DNA of 64,000 nt from Pokkaliibacter sp046614695 (GCF_046614695.1 NZ_JBKKHQ010000009.1:124001-188000); one strand, 5' to 3'. Shown: positions 16,813 to 27,029, counted from the first letter of the stretch. Notes: generated by a model from the letters alone, not told the origin. A program made the numbers and translations.

Positions 16813-19800
16813 CTAGCTGTCGCTGCGGTCCTTATATTCCGCTGCCTTGTGGCTTTCACTCTCGTCACTTCCACTACTGTCTCTTCTACTGCTGTCACTT
16901 CCATTGGCGTTGGCATCGGCAGCAGATGCTTTAGCGCCAGTCTCATCACCACCTTCCAGCAGCGAGATCGCCAGCTTTTTCGCTCCGGCAAGATCAGCTT
17001 TTCCGGTGCCAAGCACAGGTAACTTCTCGACCTGCAGCACTTTGGCAGGCACCAGTAATGCGCTGACCTGCTGATCCTTCATGCCTTTGCGAAGGCTCTC
17101 AAGCGTGACGTCTTCCTCGCTCAGCAGGACGATATCCTCACCTTTGCGTTCATCCGGGACGGCTACGGCCATGACCCGGACCTCATCGCCCAGCACCTTG
17201 TTGACCGCTTCTTCCACCGCACCAAGACTCACCATTTCACCACCCACCTTGGCAAAGCGTGAGTAGCGGTCAACAACAGTCAGGAAGCCATCTTCATCAA
17301 TGTGGCCCTTATCACCGGTGATGTACCAGCGGATACCATCCATGATGCGAATCACCTTGTCGGTACGCTCAGGATCATTCAGATAACCCTGCATTACCTG
17401 CGGGCCACCGATCAGAATCATGCCGTCTTCCCCTGTGGGCATGGACTCCAGCGTTTCAGGGTCGACAATGCGCACGCTGGTGCCTGGTAATGGCATCCCC
17501 ACGGTGCCTTCCTTATGACCCAACTGCACGGTCCAGTAACGGGTATCCAGCGCATCCGGCAGGTTCACGGCTGCAACCGGGGTCGTCTCCGTTGCGCCGT
17601 AACCTTCCAGCACTTCCTTGTTAAAGCGCAGGGTGAAGGCTTTGCGTACCGCTGGATCAAGGCGCTCTGCCCCGGCCACCACAATCCGCAGGCTTTCCAG
17701 CATCATCGGGTGGACCCGCTTGGCACGGGAATAAATCCGGAAGAAGGTGGAAGTGCCGCACATAATCGTCACGCGGAAACGCGCTACGGCTTTAGCGACC
17801 GCCGCCGCATCCGTGGGGTCCGGGCAGCAAACCACGGGAATCCCCTCAATCATCGCCAGAAATTGCGTCACGGTCAGGCCAAAGGCATGGAACAGCGGCA
17901 GGGAGGCCAGAATCACATCGCGCTGACGGGTATTCAGGACATCCGACACCTGTTTGACGTTGGCCATGATATTGGCGTGGGTCAGGCAGACCCCCTTTGG
18001 CTTGCCTTCACTGCCACTGGAAAACAGCACCACGGCGGTTTGTTGCGGATCACGGCTTCGGTTGACCAGTCGGTTAAGCAGGCGAACCGGCAACAGGACA
18101 ACCATGGCCAGCGTCGCGATGGCTTCAGGCTTCCTGATCGTTTTACCGACGCTCTCAAGCTCAACCACGGTAACGTCGGCAAAGACTTCACTGAGGTCAA
18201 TGCCCCGCTGTTCCAGCTTTTTAAGGAAACGTGGCGAGGTGCAGATGGTTTTAATATTGGCACTTTCCACTGCGGCTTTAAGCGCACTGACACTGGCGGT
18301 GTAGTTCAGGCACACCAGCGTTTTACCCGCCAGCAGCACCGACATATTGGCCACCATCGCCGCTGATGCGGTGGGCAACAGCATGCCGATATTATCGCCT
18401 TCCATATTTCTTACCCGGCGCGACAGGCAGATGGCGCCAGTCAGAGAACGCCAGGCGGAGGTCTGACGGCCATCGGCATCATGCAGGGCCGGACGCCAGC
18501 GCAGGAGGCTGATGCCTTCCATCCAGGCGCGTGGCAGGCTGGGCAGTTCATCCACATGGGTTTGCCAGGAGCTTATGGAAAGATCGAAGACGCGTTTTTT
18601 CACCTCTGATGCGCTGCTGGACACGTCCATACGGCCACCAAAAGCCACGATCAGCTCACGGTAGCGCCCGGAGCGGCGAGTCGCGCGCACATGGGCAGAG
18701 GAACGGGAGAACTGGCTGCCCCAAAGGCCGCGCAGATAAAAAGGAATAATGGCAGCAGGTTCAGTGACATCCTTACAGGCACGTTCAAAGCCCTGACGGA
18801 AGGTGCCCAGATGACCATTACGGCTGATCGCCCCTTCCGGGAAAACACAGACCACTTCACCTTCATTCAGTAACTGAGTCACCGCTTTCAGGGCACTTTT
18901 GCTCCCAGCACCCGCATCAATAGGCACACAGCCAAAGGCACGGAAGAACCAGGTCAGATACCAGCGATCATAGATGCTGCGTTCCATGACAAAGCGCACT
19001 GGACGCGGGCAGGCCGTTTGAATCACCGCCCAGTCGATCCAGCTGATGTGGTTACCCAGCAGCAGAACACCGCCCTTCTCAGGGATGTTTTTCATGCCCT
19101 GCACTTCAATGCGATAACGCTGAGCCAGAATCCGCGAGAGCACAAAACGCACCAGACTCTGGGGCAAACGCGCCACGGTATAAAGCCCGCCGATCAGGGC
19201 AATAAAGGCAATCAGCACCAGCAGTGCCTGTCCATCAATGCCCGCCAGAGAGAAGAGCACAGTAATGCCGAGGAACATCACCATGGCGATGTTCTGGAAC
19301 AGGTTATTACCGGCGATAACCCGGCCCAGTTCATGCTCACCGGCGTGGAACTGGATCAGGGCATTCAGGGGCACAATGAAAAGACCCCCCATCAGACCGA
19401 TAAAGAGAAAATCAGCGGTAAAGGTCATCGGAGTCGTTAAGGAAGGCAGCAACAACAAGCCCGCCGCGATACCGGCAGCCCCCAGAGGAATCAGCCCAAG
19501 CTCGATATAGTTACGGGAAAAGCGGGCCGCCAGCGCTGAACCGATGGCAATACCGATGCCGGAGCTGGCAAGAATGCCCTGAATAACGATGGTGTTATCA
19601 ATCTCTGTGGTGGCTTTGGCGAAAGCCGGAAAGGCCGCCAACATGACCTGCCCCACCGACCAGAACACCGCTAACCCGAGAATCGACAGGCGAATAGCCC
19701 GTGAACGCATCACCGGCTGCAGCTGTTTTCCAAGTAGCGTCGGGTTAAAGGAGTGCAGCAGAGAGTTGGCGACCGGCTCTTTGCTGGCTTCTTCCAACTG

Positions 19801-20406
19801 CGGAACGCGATACAGCATCGCCAGCTCAAACACCGCACACAGCACCAAAGCCCAACCCAGCGGCGCCAGATGGCTGACGACTTCATTTGGCGACATGGCG
19901 CTGGTGTCGTAGCGCAGTTCAAACAGGATCGAGAAAGCAAAGGTGCCCGCCAGAATGGCAAGAATCGAAATGGCCTGAACCCGGCCATTGGCCTCGGCCA
20001 GGTGCTCCTTGCCAAACATGGCTTTGAGATAGCCAAACTTGGCCGGACTGTACCATGCCGACTGAACGGCCATCAGGAAGGTCATCAGGAATGCAGGCCA
20101 GAACCAGCCGAGGTAGTAACAAAGGGTGATACCCAGCGTCAGAACCACCGCCGCCCAGCCGCAGCGGCGCATCACCTTGTCCTTGGGAAGGTTATCCGAG
20201 CTGTTACCCGCCGGGATAAAGAACAGGATGAAAGGTAGCAGGATCAGCGCGTTGACGATGGCAGTCAGCATGATCTGCTCGCGGCCATCGTAAATTTTAA
20301 ACACCGTATTCTGAATAATGATCTTGTGACCAAGATCGGTGAACGCGTTAAGAAAAACCGCGATCAGAAAGGGAAATGCGCCTTGAATTCGTCTGAGAGC
20401 TAACAT
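16813..20406 (-). CDS. aas: Lysophospholipid transporter / 2-acyl-GPE acyltransferase / acyl-ACP synthetase fusion (LplT-Aas)
   Basis: A 1197-residue three-part inner-membrane protein for phospholipid remodelling. Residues 1 to ~410 are an LplT-like major facilitator (flips lysophospholipid inward). Residues ~430-620 are a PlsC-type acyltransferase with GNHISWIDW (H-X4-D). Residues ~690-1140 are an AMP-forming acyl-ACP synthetase with the P-loop FSSGSEGKPKGV, GYGATETTP and YITGDKG. In E. coli LplT and Aas are separate neighbours. I use the ATG at 20406 (GGAG five bases before); a GTG two codons earlier is also in frame. The last ~50 residues are a Ser/Asp/Ala-rich disordered tail. Confidence 0.92.
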   Translation of the reverse strand: MLALRRIQGAFPFLIAVFLNAFTDLGHKIIIQNTVFKIYDGREQIMLTAIVNALILLPFILFFIPAGNSSDNLPKDKVMRRCGWAAVVLTLGITLCYYLGWFWPAFLMTFLMAVQSAWYSPAKFGYLKAMFGKEHLAEANGRVQAISILAILAGTFAFSILFELRYDTSAMSPNEVVSHLAPLGWALVLCAVFELAMLYRVPQLEEASKEPVANSLLHSFNPTLLGKQLQPVMRSRAIRLSILGLAVFWSVGQVMLAAFPAFAKATTEIDNTIVIQGILASSGIGIAIGSALAARFSRNYIELGLIPLGAAGIAAGLLLLPSLTTPMTFTADFLFIGLMGGLFIVPLNALIQFHAGEHELGRVIAGNNLFQNIAMVMFLGITVLFSLAGIDGQALLVLIAFIALIGGLYTVARLPQSLVRFVLSRILAQRYRIEVQGMKNIPEKGGVLLLGNHISWIDWAVIQTACPRPVRFVMERSIYDRWYLTWFFRAFGCVPIDAGAGSKSALKAVTQLLNEGEVVCVFPEGAISRNGHLGTFRQGFERACKDVTEPAAIIPFYLRGLWGSQFSRSSAHVRATRRSGRYRELIVAFGGRMDVSSSASEVKKRVFDLSISSWQTHVDELPSLPRAWMEGISLLRWRPALHDADGRQTSAWRSLTGAICLSRRVRNMEGDNIGMLLPTASAAMVANMSVLLAGKTLVCLNYTASVSALKAAVESANIKTICTSPRFLKKLEQRGIDLSEVFADVTVVELESVGKTIRKPEAIATLAMVVLLPVRLLNRLVNRSRDPQQTAVVLFSSGSEGKPKGVCLTHANIMANVKQVSDVLNTRQRDVILASLPLFHAFGLTVTQFLAMIEGIPVVCCPDPTDAAAVAKAVARFRVTIMCGTSTFFRIYSRAKRVHPMMLESLRIVVAGAERLDPAVRKAFTLRFNKEVLEGYGATETTPVAAVNLPDALDTRYWTVQLGHKEGTVGMPLPGTSVRIVDPETLESMPTGEDGMILIGGPQVMQGYLNDPERTDKVIRIMDGIRWYITGDKGHIDEDGFLTVVDRYSRFAKVGGEMVSLGAVEEAVNKVLGDEVRVMAVAVPDERKGEDIVLLSEEDVTLESLRKGMKDQQVSALLVPAKVLQVEKLPVLGTGKADLAGAKKLAISLLEGGDETGAKASAADANANGSDSSRRDSSGSDESESHKAAEYKDRSDS

Positions 20407-20779
20407 CGACACTCCTGTTCCGTCATGCTCATCCCTGCCGATACCCCGCAGAGCTTTTGATTATCCTACCTGCCCGCTGCCGCACCATTGATCGGGAAAG
20501 TGTGCAAAAACGTTTCAAGCGCGGCAGACAGCGCCGATTATTTTGTTCAAAAAGCATCAATCTCACAATCTTCTGCAGACGTGCTGCAGCTGCGAAATAG
20601 CGCTTTTTCCCTGACACCCGCCTTAATTTCACCGCCAAATTGCCCCGGACTCACTCACACAGGGAACCTTGGGACATATTTGTTCACAAAACGAGCAACA
20701 AGAAAGTCACAAATGACGCAAGTACACCCTACGCAACATCTTCACCCACCTTAACGAGGCTACAGGGAGGACGTCAGGG
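20407..20779. other. Intergenic region between divergent aas and receiver-TPR genes
   Basis: The 373 bases must hold promoters for both directions. I found no convincing -35/-10 pair, terminator or repeat, and no plausible ORF with a ribosome site. Confidence 0.5.
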
Positions 20780-22858
20780 ATGTCACACCTCACCGAAGCA
20801 AGCCACACTCTGGTTGAGTCGACGCAGGAGGCGCTGCCTCGCTTCGTGCCGGAAAATCTCGCCAGTGAAAAAATTCTGATCATCGACAATCACGGTTCAA
20901 TGATCGCTCTGCTTAAACATATGCTGTACCGAGGCGGTGCCACCAAGCTTTACGAAGCGAATAATTATCTTTCTGCCATTCGCCTGATCCGTGAAAACCG
21001 CTTTGCCCTGATTATTTGTGACTACGACGTACAAGGCCCCAAAGAAGGTGGCCAGTCACTACTGACGGATGTTCGCCGTCAGAAACTCCTGCCCTATTCC
21101 ACGCTGTTTATCATGCTGACCAGCGAAGATACGGTGCGAATGCGCCATGCAGCGCTGGAGGAAGCCCCGGATGATTACCTCAACAAACCCATCCGCGCTG
21201 TTGACCTCATCAGCAAAATCACCCGCATGGCCAAACTGCGCGGCTATTTCAAGCCGGTGTTTGAAGCCCTCGATGACCGCAATGAACGACGCGCCATTCA
21301 ATGGCTGCAGCAAAAACTCAAAAGCAAACCGAGCGCCGCGAGTGAACAGCACTGCCGTCGTCTGCTCGGCAAAGCACTGATTGACTCAGCCCTGTACCGC
21401 GAAGCAGAAAAGCATTACCGCGAGAGCGTGGACAAGCAATATGAGATTTCCTGGGCCACCATGGGTCAGGGCATCAGCAATTTCTTTCTGGGCAGGCTCG
21501 CGCAGGCCAAACGCTGCTTTGCCTCACTGCTGGATAAACCGATCCTGAGCCTTGAAGCCTATGACTGGCTGGCGCGTATTCATTGTCTGGAGGAAGACTT
21601 CGACCTTGCCCAGTACGCCATGGAACTGGCGGTATCGGCCAGCCCGCTATCTCTGCACAAGCAAAGCCTGCTGGGGCATATCGCCTTTTTGAACCAGCAG
21701 TATGGCGTGGCGGAGCGAGCCTTTCGCAGCATTCTTTTTGGGCACCATCAGGCTCACTATGTCGACCCGAAAGCCTACCGCGATATTGTCTGGGGCCATC
21801 AGCCCAATCAGCGGGAACCTGAAGAAGATGCCGCAGGCAGTCTGCACAAGCTGAGCCGCACCCTGACACAAGTGATTCAGCGCCTGCCCAAGCATGCCGA
21901 CCTGCGCATCAAGGCAGCAATCATTCAGGCAGAAGTTTTTGTGCAGCGGGAGGAAACGGACCTCGCCCACCAGATGACCGATGAGCTGCTGAACTTCTAC
22001 TCACGTCTGGAGTTTGCCAATCAGGTGGCAGATGAAGTGCTGATCAGGATTCACTTCAAGCGACTGGGCCGGGATTTCCACCGGGAGTACAAGGCCCTGC
22101 TTGAGCGCAAGGCCACCCAGGCCGAAGAGAAAGCCGGCACCAGTCTCAAGGTCTTTGAAGACTCCTCCCAGAAACTCAAACAGCGCCTTGCCGCCAAACA
22201 GGCCATTAACGAGCGCCAGCAATCGGCACAGAACAAGCTCCGCCAGTCGCGCCAGCGTCGGCAGATCTTTGAGCAGCAGTACGAGGATGCCAAACGCGAA
22301 GTGATGCATGACCTGCAGGCCGAGGCCAAGCGAGAAGTACAAAAGCGGATGGATGTTGAGCCAATGGATTACTGGCAGTGGGAAATTGAGATCGACAAGA
22401 CCTTCCGCTGGCTGATGAACAACAAGCTCACCGCCGCCATTGAGCGACGCCTCACCCAAAAAAGTCAGTCCATGGCAGCCATCGGCTATCTCTCGCTGCT
22501 GCCCATGCCTGAATCCGAACTGGCGAATAAACCTCTGCAGCAGTTGCTGGTTGAGATCATCCGCGCTTATCAGCGGGAGCAATACGAAACGGCCTTTTTC
22601 AGTTTTCTGCGGGCCGTTAAACAGGTGCCACCTTCCTGCAGCATTCAGCTCAACCTGATTCAGGCCGGGGTGAGCAGTTGCCGTGAAGGCAGTATCAAGG
22701 AAAAGCAGATCTACAATATTTGTCTGCTCTACATCAAACCCCTGCTGGCGAATCAGGCGCAGATGGAAGAGATCGAAAAAGACCGCCTCAATACGCTGAT
22801 TCAGGCCCTTCGCTCCATCGATAGCCAACTCGACCTGCCAAAAGCCGCCGCAGAATAA
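20780..22858 (+). CDS. Receiver domain-TPR protein, paralogue 1
   Basis: A 692-residue protein. Residues ~30-150 are a CheY-like receiver: phosphoacceptor D81 (IICDYDVQG), T114 and K136. The usual acidic pair is D36-N37, so one Mg-binding acid is missing. Residues ~165-420 are helical TPR-like repeats (LGKALIDSALYREAEKHYR, QGISNFFLGRLAQAKRCF). Residues ~450-540 are a basic coiled coil, then a conserved helical C-domain with VSSCREGSIKEKQIYNICL. There is no HTH, so output is probably by protein contact. GGAGG precedes the ATG. The next gene is a full-length paralogue. No kinase gene is nearby. Confidence 0.85.
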   Translation: MSHLTEASHTLVESTQEALPRFVPENLASEKILIIDNHGSMIALLKHMLYRGGATKLYEANNYLSAIRLIRENRFALIICDYDVQGPKEGGQSLLTDVRRQKLLPYSTLFIMLTSEDTVRMRHAALEEAPDDYLNKPIRAVDLISKITRMAKLRGYFKPVFEALDDRNERRAIQWLQQKLKSKPSAASEQHCRRLLGKALIDSALYREAEKHYRESVDKQYEISWATMGQGISNFFLGRLAQAKRCFASLLDKPILSLEAYDWLARIHCLEEDFDLAQYAMELAVSASPLSLHKQSLLGHIAFLNQQYGVAERAFRSILFGHHQAHYVDPKAYRDIVWGHQPNQREPEEDAAGSLHKLSRTLTQVIQRLPKHADLRIKAAIIQAEVFVQREETDLAHQMTDELLNFYSRLEFANQVADEVLIRIHFKRLGRDFHREYKALLERKATQAEEKAGTSLKVFEDSSQKLKQRLAAKQAINERQQSAQNKLRQSRQRRQIFEQQYEDAKREVMHDLQAEAKREVQKRMDVEPMDYWQWEIEIDKTFRWLMNNKLTAAIERRLTQKSQSMAAIGYLSLLPMPESELANKPLQQLLVEIIRAYQREQYETAFFSFLRAVKQVPPSCSIQLNLIQAGVSSCREGSIKEKQIYNICLLYIKPLLANQAQMEEIEKDRLNTLIQALRSIDSQLDLPKAAAE

Positions 22859-23043
22859 AGTCTAAAGGTGCCCTGATCGCGCCGGGGCTGTTATGGTTAG
22901 CCCCTTCGCTCAGCTTCCAGGGAACCGGAAGCCTCGTTGCAGTACCCAAGTAAGACGGATCGTCCTGATCTTTCAGCCGTTTTAGTCACGTATTGCCCGT
23001 TCGATGTAGCCAGGCTGCTCACGCATTATCGAGAAAATCAGGG

Positions 23044-25233
23044 ATGTCACACACAAGCGTTGTCCGGCCCGGTGCCGAGGAGCTTCAAACCGCCAGTGAT
23101 GGCTATTCACCGGGCGTCAAAACCCTTGCGCGCTTCGTACCGGAAGTGCTCGCTGGCGAGAAGATCCTGATCATCGACAGCCATGCACCGATGATTGCCT
23201 CCTTCAAGGATATGCTCTGGCGCGGCGGTGCCAGCAACCTCTACGAAGCCAACAACTACAGCACCGCCATTCGGCTTTTGCGCGAGCACCACTTCGCCCT
23301 CGTCATCTGTGACTTCGACCTGCGCGGCACCCGTGAAAACGGCCAATCGCTGCTCACTGATGCAAGGCGCCAGCGCCTGCTGCCCTATTCCACCCTGTTT
23401 ATCATGATGACCAGCGAGGATACCGAGCGCATGCGCTTTGCAGCGCTGGAAGAATCCCCCGATGACTATCTGGCCAAGCCCCTGCGCGCTGTTGATCTGA
23501 TCGACAAGATCACCCGCATGGCGCAGCTTCGCCATTACTTCAAACCCGCCTTTGATGCGTTGGACCAGCATAATGACCGCCGCGCCATTCAATGGCTGCA
23601 GCAACATATTCGGGAATCCTCACAACGGGATCACAGCAAGGACAGCCCCTTTGTCGAGGAAGCACAGCGACTGCTGGGGCACACGCTGGTGGAAGCCGCC
23701 TTTTATCGGGAAGCGGAGCGCCATTACCGGCTAATGTCCGAACGCGACTACACCACCCCCTGGGCAGTCATGGGCCAAGGCATCAGTAACTTCTTTATGG
23801 GACGACTGGCGCAGGCAAAGCGCTGTTTTGCTGAGCTGCTGAACCAACCGCTGATGAGCCTTGAAGCCTACGACTGGCTCGCGCGCATACATTGCCTTGA
23901 GGAGGATTTCGATCTGGCCCAGTACGCCATGGAACTGGCGTGTGTCCTGAGCCCCTTGTCCCTGCATAAGCAAAGCCTGCTCGGCCATATTGCTTTTCTG
24001 AACCGCCAGTACGATGTCGCCGAACGTGCCTTTCGCAGCATTCTTTATGGACATCACCACACGGGCAGCCGGGATTCGCGAACCTATCGGGATATTCTCT
24101 GGGGCCATCGCCCCCACGCCAGACTGCCGGACCGAAATACCAGGCGCGGTTTTAAAAAGCTGCACAAAACCCTGACGCAAGTGCTCAAGGGCTACCCGAA
24201 GCATGCTGATCTGCGCATCAAGGCACTGATTATTCAGGCCCATGAATACTGGCAGCGCGGCGATGAAACGCTGGCTCAACGCCTGACCGATGAGCTGATG
24301 AACTTCTTCCTGCGGCTGGATCTGGCCAATCAGTTCTCCGATGAAGTGCTGATGAAACTGCACTTCAAACGACTCGGGCGCGACTTCTCCAGCGAACTGC
24401 AAAACCGCCTTGATGAACGCCATCAGGCCAGTCAGGAACAGCTTCGCGGCCTTGAGGGTTCACCCCGTCAGCGCCTTGAGCGGCGACTTGCCTCACGCCA
24501 GGCGCTCTATCACCGACAGCAAGGCGCACGGCAGCGCCTTCGTCAGTCGCGTCAGCGCAAATCCCTGTTTGAGCAACAGTATCAGGACGCCAAACGCGAA
24601 GTACTGCACGACCTGCGCATCGAAGCCCAGCGCCAGACTCCGCGGGAAGTGCACGGCAAGCGTCTGGATTTCTGGAGCTGGGAAGCGGCTATCGAAGAGC
24701 GCTATCAATGGCTGTTGGCCGACAGCCTGCACCTCAGTATTGAGAAGCGGCTTAACCAGAAAACCCAGCACATGGCAGCCATCGCTTACCTTGAGCTTCT
24801 GCCTGCGCCGGGTGGTGAACACCTTGCGCCGGAGATTCGACGCCTCATCGGCAACAGCATCGGCACCTACCGGGCGGATCAGTTCGAGCCGGCCTTTTTT
24901 GGGCTACTGCGGGCGATAAAAGCCGTGCAAGTCCCGCCAGCGCTCAAACTCAACTTGGTTCAGGCTGGCGTTAGCAGTTGTCGGGAAGGTACTCTCAAGG
25001 AACAGCAGATTGTGAATATCTGCCTTTTTTATCTTCGTCAGATTTTACCGATTCAAAGTGAACTAACGCCGACCGAGCGCGAGCGTTTCTTCACCCTGGT
25101 GCAGGCGCTGCGTGTGATCGACAGCCGCCTGGATACCGAGCAGGTACAACTCAGGCCCATGACGCTGCAAACGGCCAGACTATTTCCCGAGTTGTCCTTA
25201 TCAGCGGAGTTTACGGATGATGAGCGAGACTGA
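23044..25233 (+). CDS. Receiver domain-TPR protein, paralogue 2
   Basis: A 729-residue tandem paralogue of the previous gene, similar along its whole length, including the coiled coil and the C-terminal VSSCREGTLKEQQIVNICL block. In the receiver D90 is the phosphoacceptor, with T123 and K145; the acidic pair is again incomplete (D45-S46). The start at 23044 is in the same local context as the paralogue (TCAGGGATGTCACAC); an in-frame start at 22993 adds a Cys/His-rich stretch absent from the paralogue. The last 17 bases overlap the acetyltransferase gene. The origin by duplication is clear; the division of labour is unknown. Confidence 0.85.
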   Translation: MSHTSVVRPGAEELQTASDGYSPGVKTLARFVPEVLAGEKILIIDSHAPMIASFKDMLWRGGASNLYEANNYSTAIRLLREHHFALVICDFDLRGTRENGQSLLTDARRQRLLPYSTLFIMMTSEDTERMRFAALEESPDDYLAKPLRAVDLIDKITRMAQLRHYFKPAFDALDQHNDRRAIQWLQQHIRESSQRDHSKDSPFVEEAQRLLGHTLVEAAFYREAERHYRLMSERDYTTPWAVMGQGISNFFMGRLAQAKRCFAELLNQPLMSLEAYDWLARIHCLEEDFDLAQYAMELACVLSPLSLHKQSLLGHIAFLNRQYDVAERAFRSILYGHHHTGSRDSRTYRDILWGHRPHARLPDRNTRRGFKKLHKTLTQVLKGYPKHADLRIKALIIQAHEYWQRGDETLAQRLTDELMNFFLRLDLANQFSDEVLMKLHFKRLGRDFSSELQNRLDERHQASQEQLRGLEGSPRQRLERRLASRQALYHRQQGARQRLRQSRQRKSLFEQQYQDAKREVLHDLRIEAQRQTPREVHGKRLDFWSWEAAIEERYQWLLADSLHLSIEKRLNQKTQHMAAIAYLELLPAPGGEHLAPEIRRLIGNSIGTYRADQFEPAFFGLLRAIKAVQVPPALKLNLVQAGVSSCREGTLKEQQIVNICLFYLRQILPIQSELTPTERERFFTLVQALRVIDSRLDTEQVQLRPMTLQTARLFPELSLSAEFTDDERD

Positions 25234-25723
25234 AACCACCCAGCGCATTCCCCTGCTATTACGGGAAGCAAGCGAGGAAGATCGGCAATACGCCCATGAT
25301 CTGACCTACAAAAACATGAACCACTACTACGTCGAAACCGGCCTTGAGTGGAGCACGGATATTTACAACTCCCAGTGGACGGATACCGTCAACATGGTGC
25401 TGCATGACCCCGGCAAACCTGACAGCGAGCCATTAGGCGTTTTGCGTCTGCAAATCCAGCAGCCCTATATTTACCTCTGGGATATCCAGCTGGAACCTCG
25501 CACCCACGGTCAGGGGCTGGGCGCCGAAGTGCTGCTTCGCACCCTCTGGATTGCCGGTCAGATCAACTGTCGCAGCTACCTGCTGAAGGTGTTCAAACAG
25601 AACCCGGCCATCCGCCTCTATAAACGCTTTGGTTTTAAACAAATCGCCGAGGATGAATACCTCTACACCATGGAGCGCATGATTGAGGAAGGCGAGGAAT
25701 TTGCCGCGCCGATTTCTGCGTAA
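25217..25723 (+). CDS. GNAT family N-acetyltransferase
   Basis: A 168-residue GNAT enzyme that would transfer an acetyl group from acetyl-CoA to an amine. The acetyl-CoA loop is visible as LEPRTHGQGLGAEVL (Q/RxxGxG/A type), followed by the usual motif B NPAIRLYKRFGFK. It overlaps the receiver-TPR gene by 17 bases, so the pair is translationally coupled and may be functionally linked. The substrate is not predictable. A terminator follows after about 20 bases. Confidence 0.85.
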   Translation: MMSETETTQRIPLLLREASEEDRQYAHDLTYKNMNHYYVETGLEWSTDIYNSQWTDTVNMVLHDPGKPDSEPLGVLRLQIQQPYIYLWDIQLEPRTHGQGLGAEVLLRTLWIAGQINCRSYLLKVFKQNPAIRLYKRFGFKQIAEDEYLYTMERMIEEGEEFAAPISA

Positions 25724-25743
25724 ACCTCATGAACGCTGCATAT

Positions 25744-25769
25744 AAAAAGGGAGCTACGGCTCCCTTTTT
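25744..25769. terminator. Intrinsic terminator after receiver-TPR/GNAT operon
   Basis: AAAAAGGGAGC-TACG-GCTCCCTTTTT is a perfect 11-bp stem with T-run, 20 bases after the acetyltransferase stop. Confidence 0.9.
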
Positions 25770-26137
25770 ATATGGCACATATATTTCTGGATTCCCATCT
25801 GTTCCGGATGGGTCAGCCGATGGAAGTAGATATAACGCTTGATTCAGTGAGGATATGTTAAGTGCCTGCACGCTGACCGAGGCAGAAGTGCTTATTTGTA
25901 GCTAGAATCAACAAGCAATATAGTTCAGTATCAGGTAATTATGGATATTGTGTTGTGGTAAACCACCCACAACCTTTCATGTATTTACGCATGCTTGTTT
26001 TCAATGGAGGAGAATAGCTGTGGTTCATCCTTTATCCAATTTACACCCTCATTGAGTGAGCGCTTCTCAGCTCTTTACATAAGCAAAAACGCGAATACAC
26101 AGTATTAAAATGCTAGTGCTGCAAGGAGAAATTAGCA
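25770..26137. other. AT-rich intergenic region before nuclease cassette
   Basis: Non-coding by inspection. It marks the composition shift into the AT-rich cassette. An inverted repeat (GTTGTGG at 25952-25958, CCACAAC at 25967-25973) is the only structure seen. No integrase, attachment site or tRNA fragment was recognised. Confidence 0.45.
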
Positions 26138-26929
26138 TTGAATAAAACTGAAGCTATTGAAAGACTTGAAAATTTGAAGGAAAGAGCCTGTCAACTGGCG
26201 GGGGAGCGCAGAGGAAGCAGTGATTTCAATAAATGGCGTAGAGATACAGAAGTAGCCATAGAGAGAATTTTTGGAGAGAAAACCCGGCACTCAAAGGATT
26301 TCATGGAGATTCGATATTCTTTGGGAATATTTACCACAGCAACACCAAACTCCGCATTCGATAATGCCTATAAAAACGGAGTAAGATATGCGATTACGGT
26401 TTTAGAGTCACTTATTGATGAAATAAAGGAATATTGGAAAGAAGACCTAGAATCATTAACACAAGAATTATCAGCAATTGGTAAAGTAGAGCTACTAATT
26501 CGACGTTTTCACAAAGTAGCTCGACAATTACGGTCAAGATACGGTTCCAGAAGTACAATTGAGATAGAAGATGAGTATGATGTCCAAGACCTTTTTCATT
26601 CCTTATTACGGATATACTTCGATGATGTAAGACCAGAGGAATATACTCCAAGTTATGCAGGCTCCGCATCTCGAGTAGACTTCCTCATTAAACAAGAAAA
26701 AATAATAATCGAACTTAAGAAAACCAGACAAGGATTATCAGCGAAAGAGGTTGGTGAACAACTTATAATTGACTCTCAACGATACCAAGCACACCCAGAC
26801 TGTAATACGCTTGTCTGTTTTGTATATGATCCAGAGGGGCGAGTTGCAAACCCCAAAGGCTTAGAAAATGATCTTACAAGAGAGGTAAATGGAGTCCCTG
26901 TCATAGTTTTCATCACTCCTGAACAATAA
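26138..26929 (+). CDS. PD-(D/E)XK nuclease-fold protein, DpnII/MboI-like
   Basis: A 263-residue protein. The N-terminal ~130 residues are helical and charged. The C-terminal half (YDVQDLFHSLLRIYF, EEYTPSYAGSASRVDFLI, IIELKKTRQGL, LVCFVYDPEGRVANP) fits the DpnII/MboI-like PD-(D/E)XK nuclease domain found in defence proteins; RVDF supplies the Asp and IELKK the E-X-K. The start is a TTG with AAGGAG about 11 bases upstream, and no better start was found. There is no methyltransferase beside it, so it is not a classical type II restriction system. Composition is AT-rich. It probably cleaves nucleic acid under some trigger; the trigger is unknown. Confidence 0.75.
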   Translation: MNKTEAIERLENLKERACQLAGERRGSSDFNKWRRDTEVAIERIFGEKTRHSKDFMEIRYSLGIFTTATPNSAFDNAYKNGVRYAITVLESLIDEIKEYWKEDLESLTQELSAIGKVELLIRRFHKVARQLRSRYGSRSTIEIEDEYDVQDLFHSLLRIYFDDVRPEEYTPSYAGSASRVDFLIKQEKIIIELKKTRQGLSAKEVGEQLIIDSQRYQAHPDCNTLVCFVYDPEGRVANPKGLENDLTREVNGVPVIVFITPEQ

Positions 26930-27029
26930 GGCTTTAACAAGCGCATATTATCGAACTGGTTTTCACCCTGCTCCAAGTCAGTCGCAAATGCGGTCGTTAG
27001 ATGAACCGAGTTCTAGAAAGGAATTTACC

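Noticed and set aside
16758..16816. Tiny plus-strand ORF (MKQFYWPLLKGK...) with a GGAGCAAGG site
   Set aside because: Only 16 residues, antisense to the end of aas, and no further support.
22883..22903. GGGGCT-N9-AGCCCC stem between the two receiver-TPR genes
   Set aside because: Weak six-pair stem without T-run; the two genes may well be cotranscribed.
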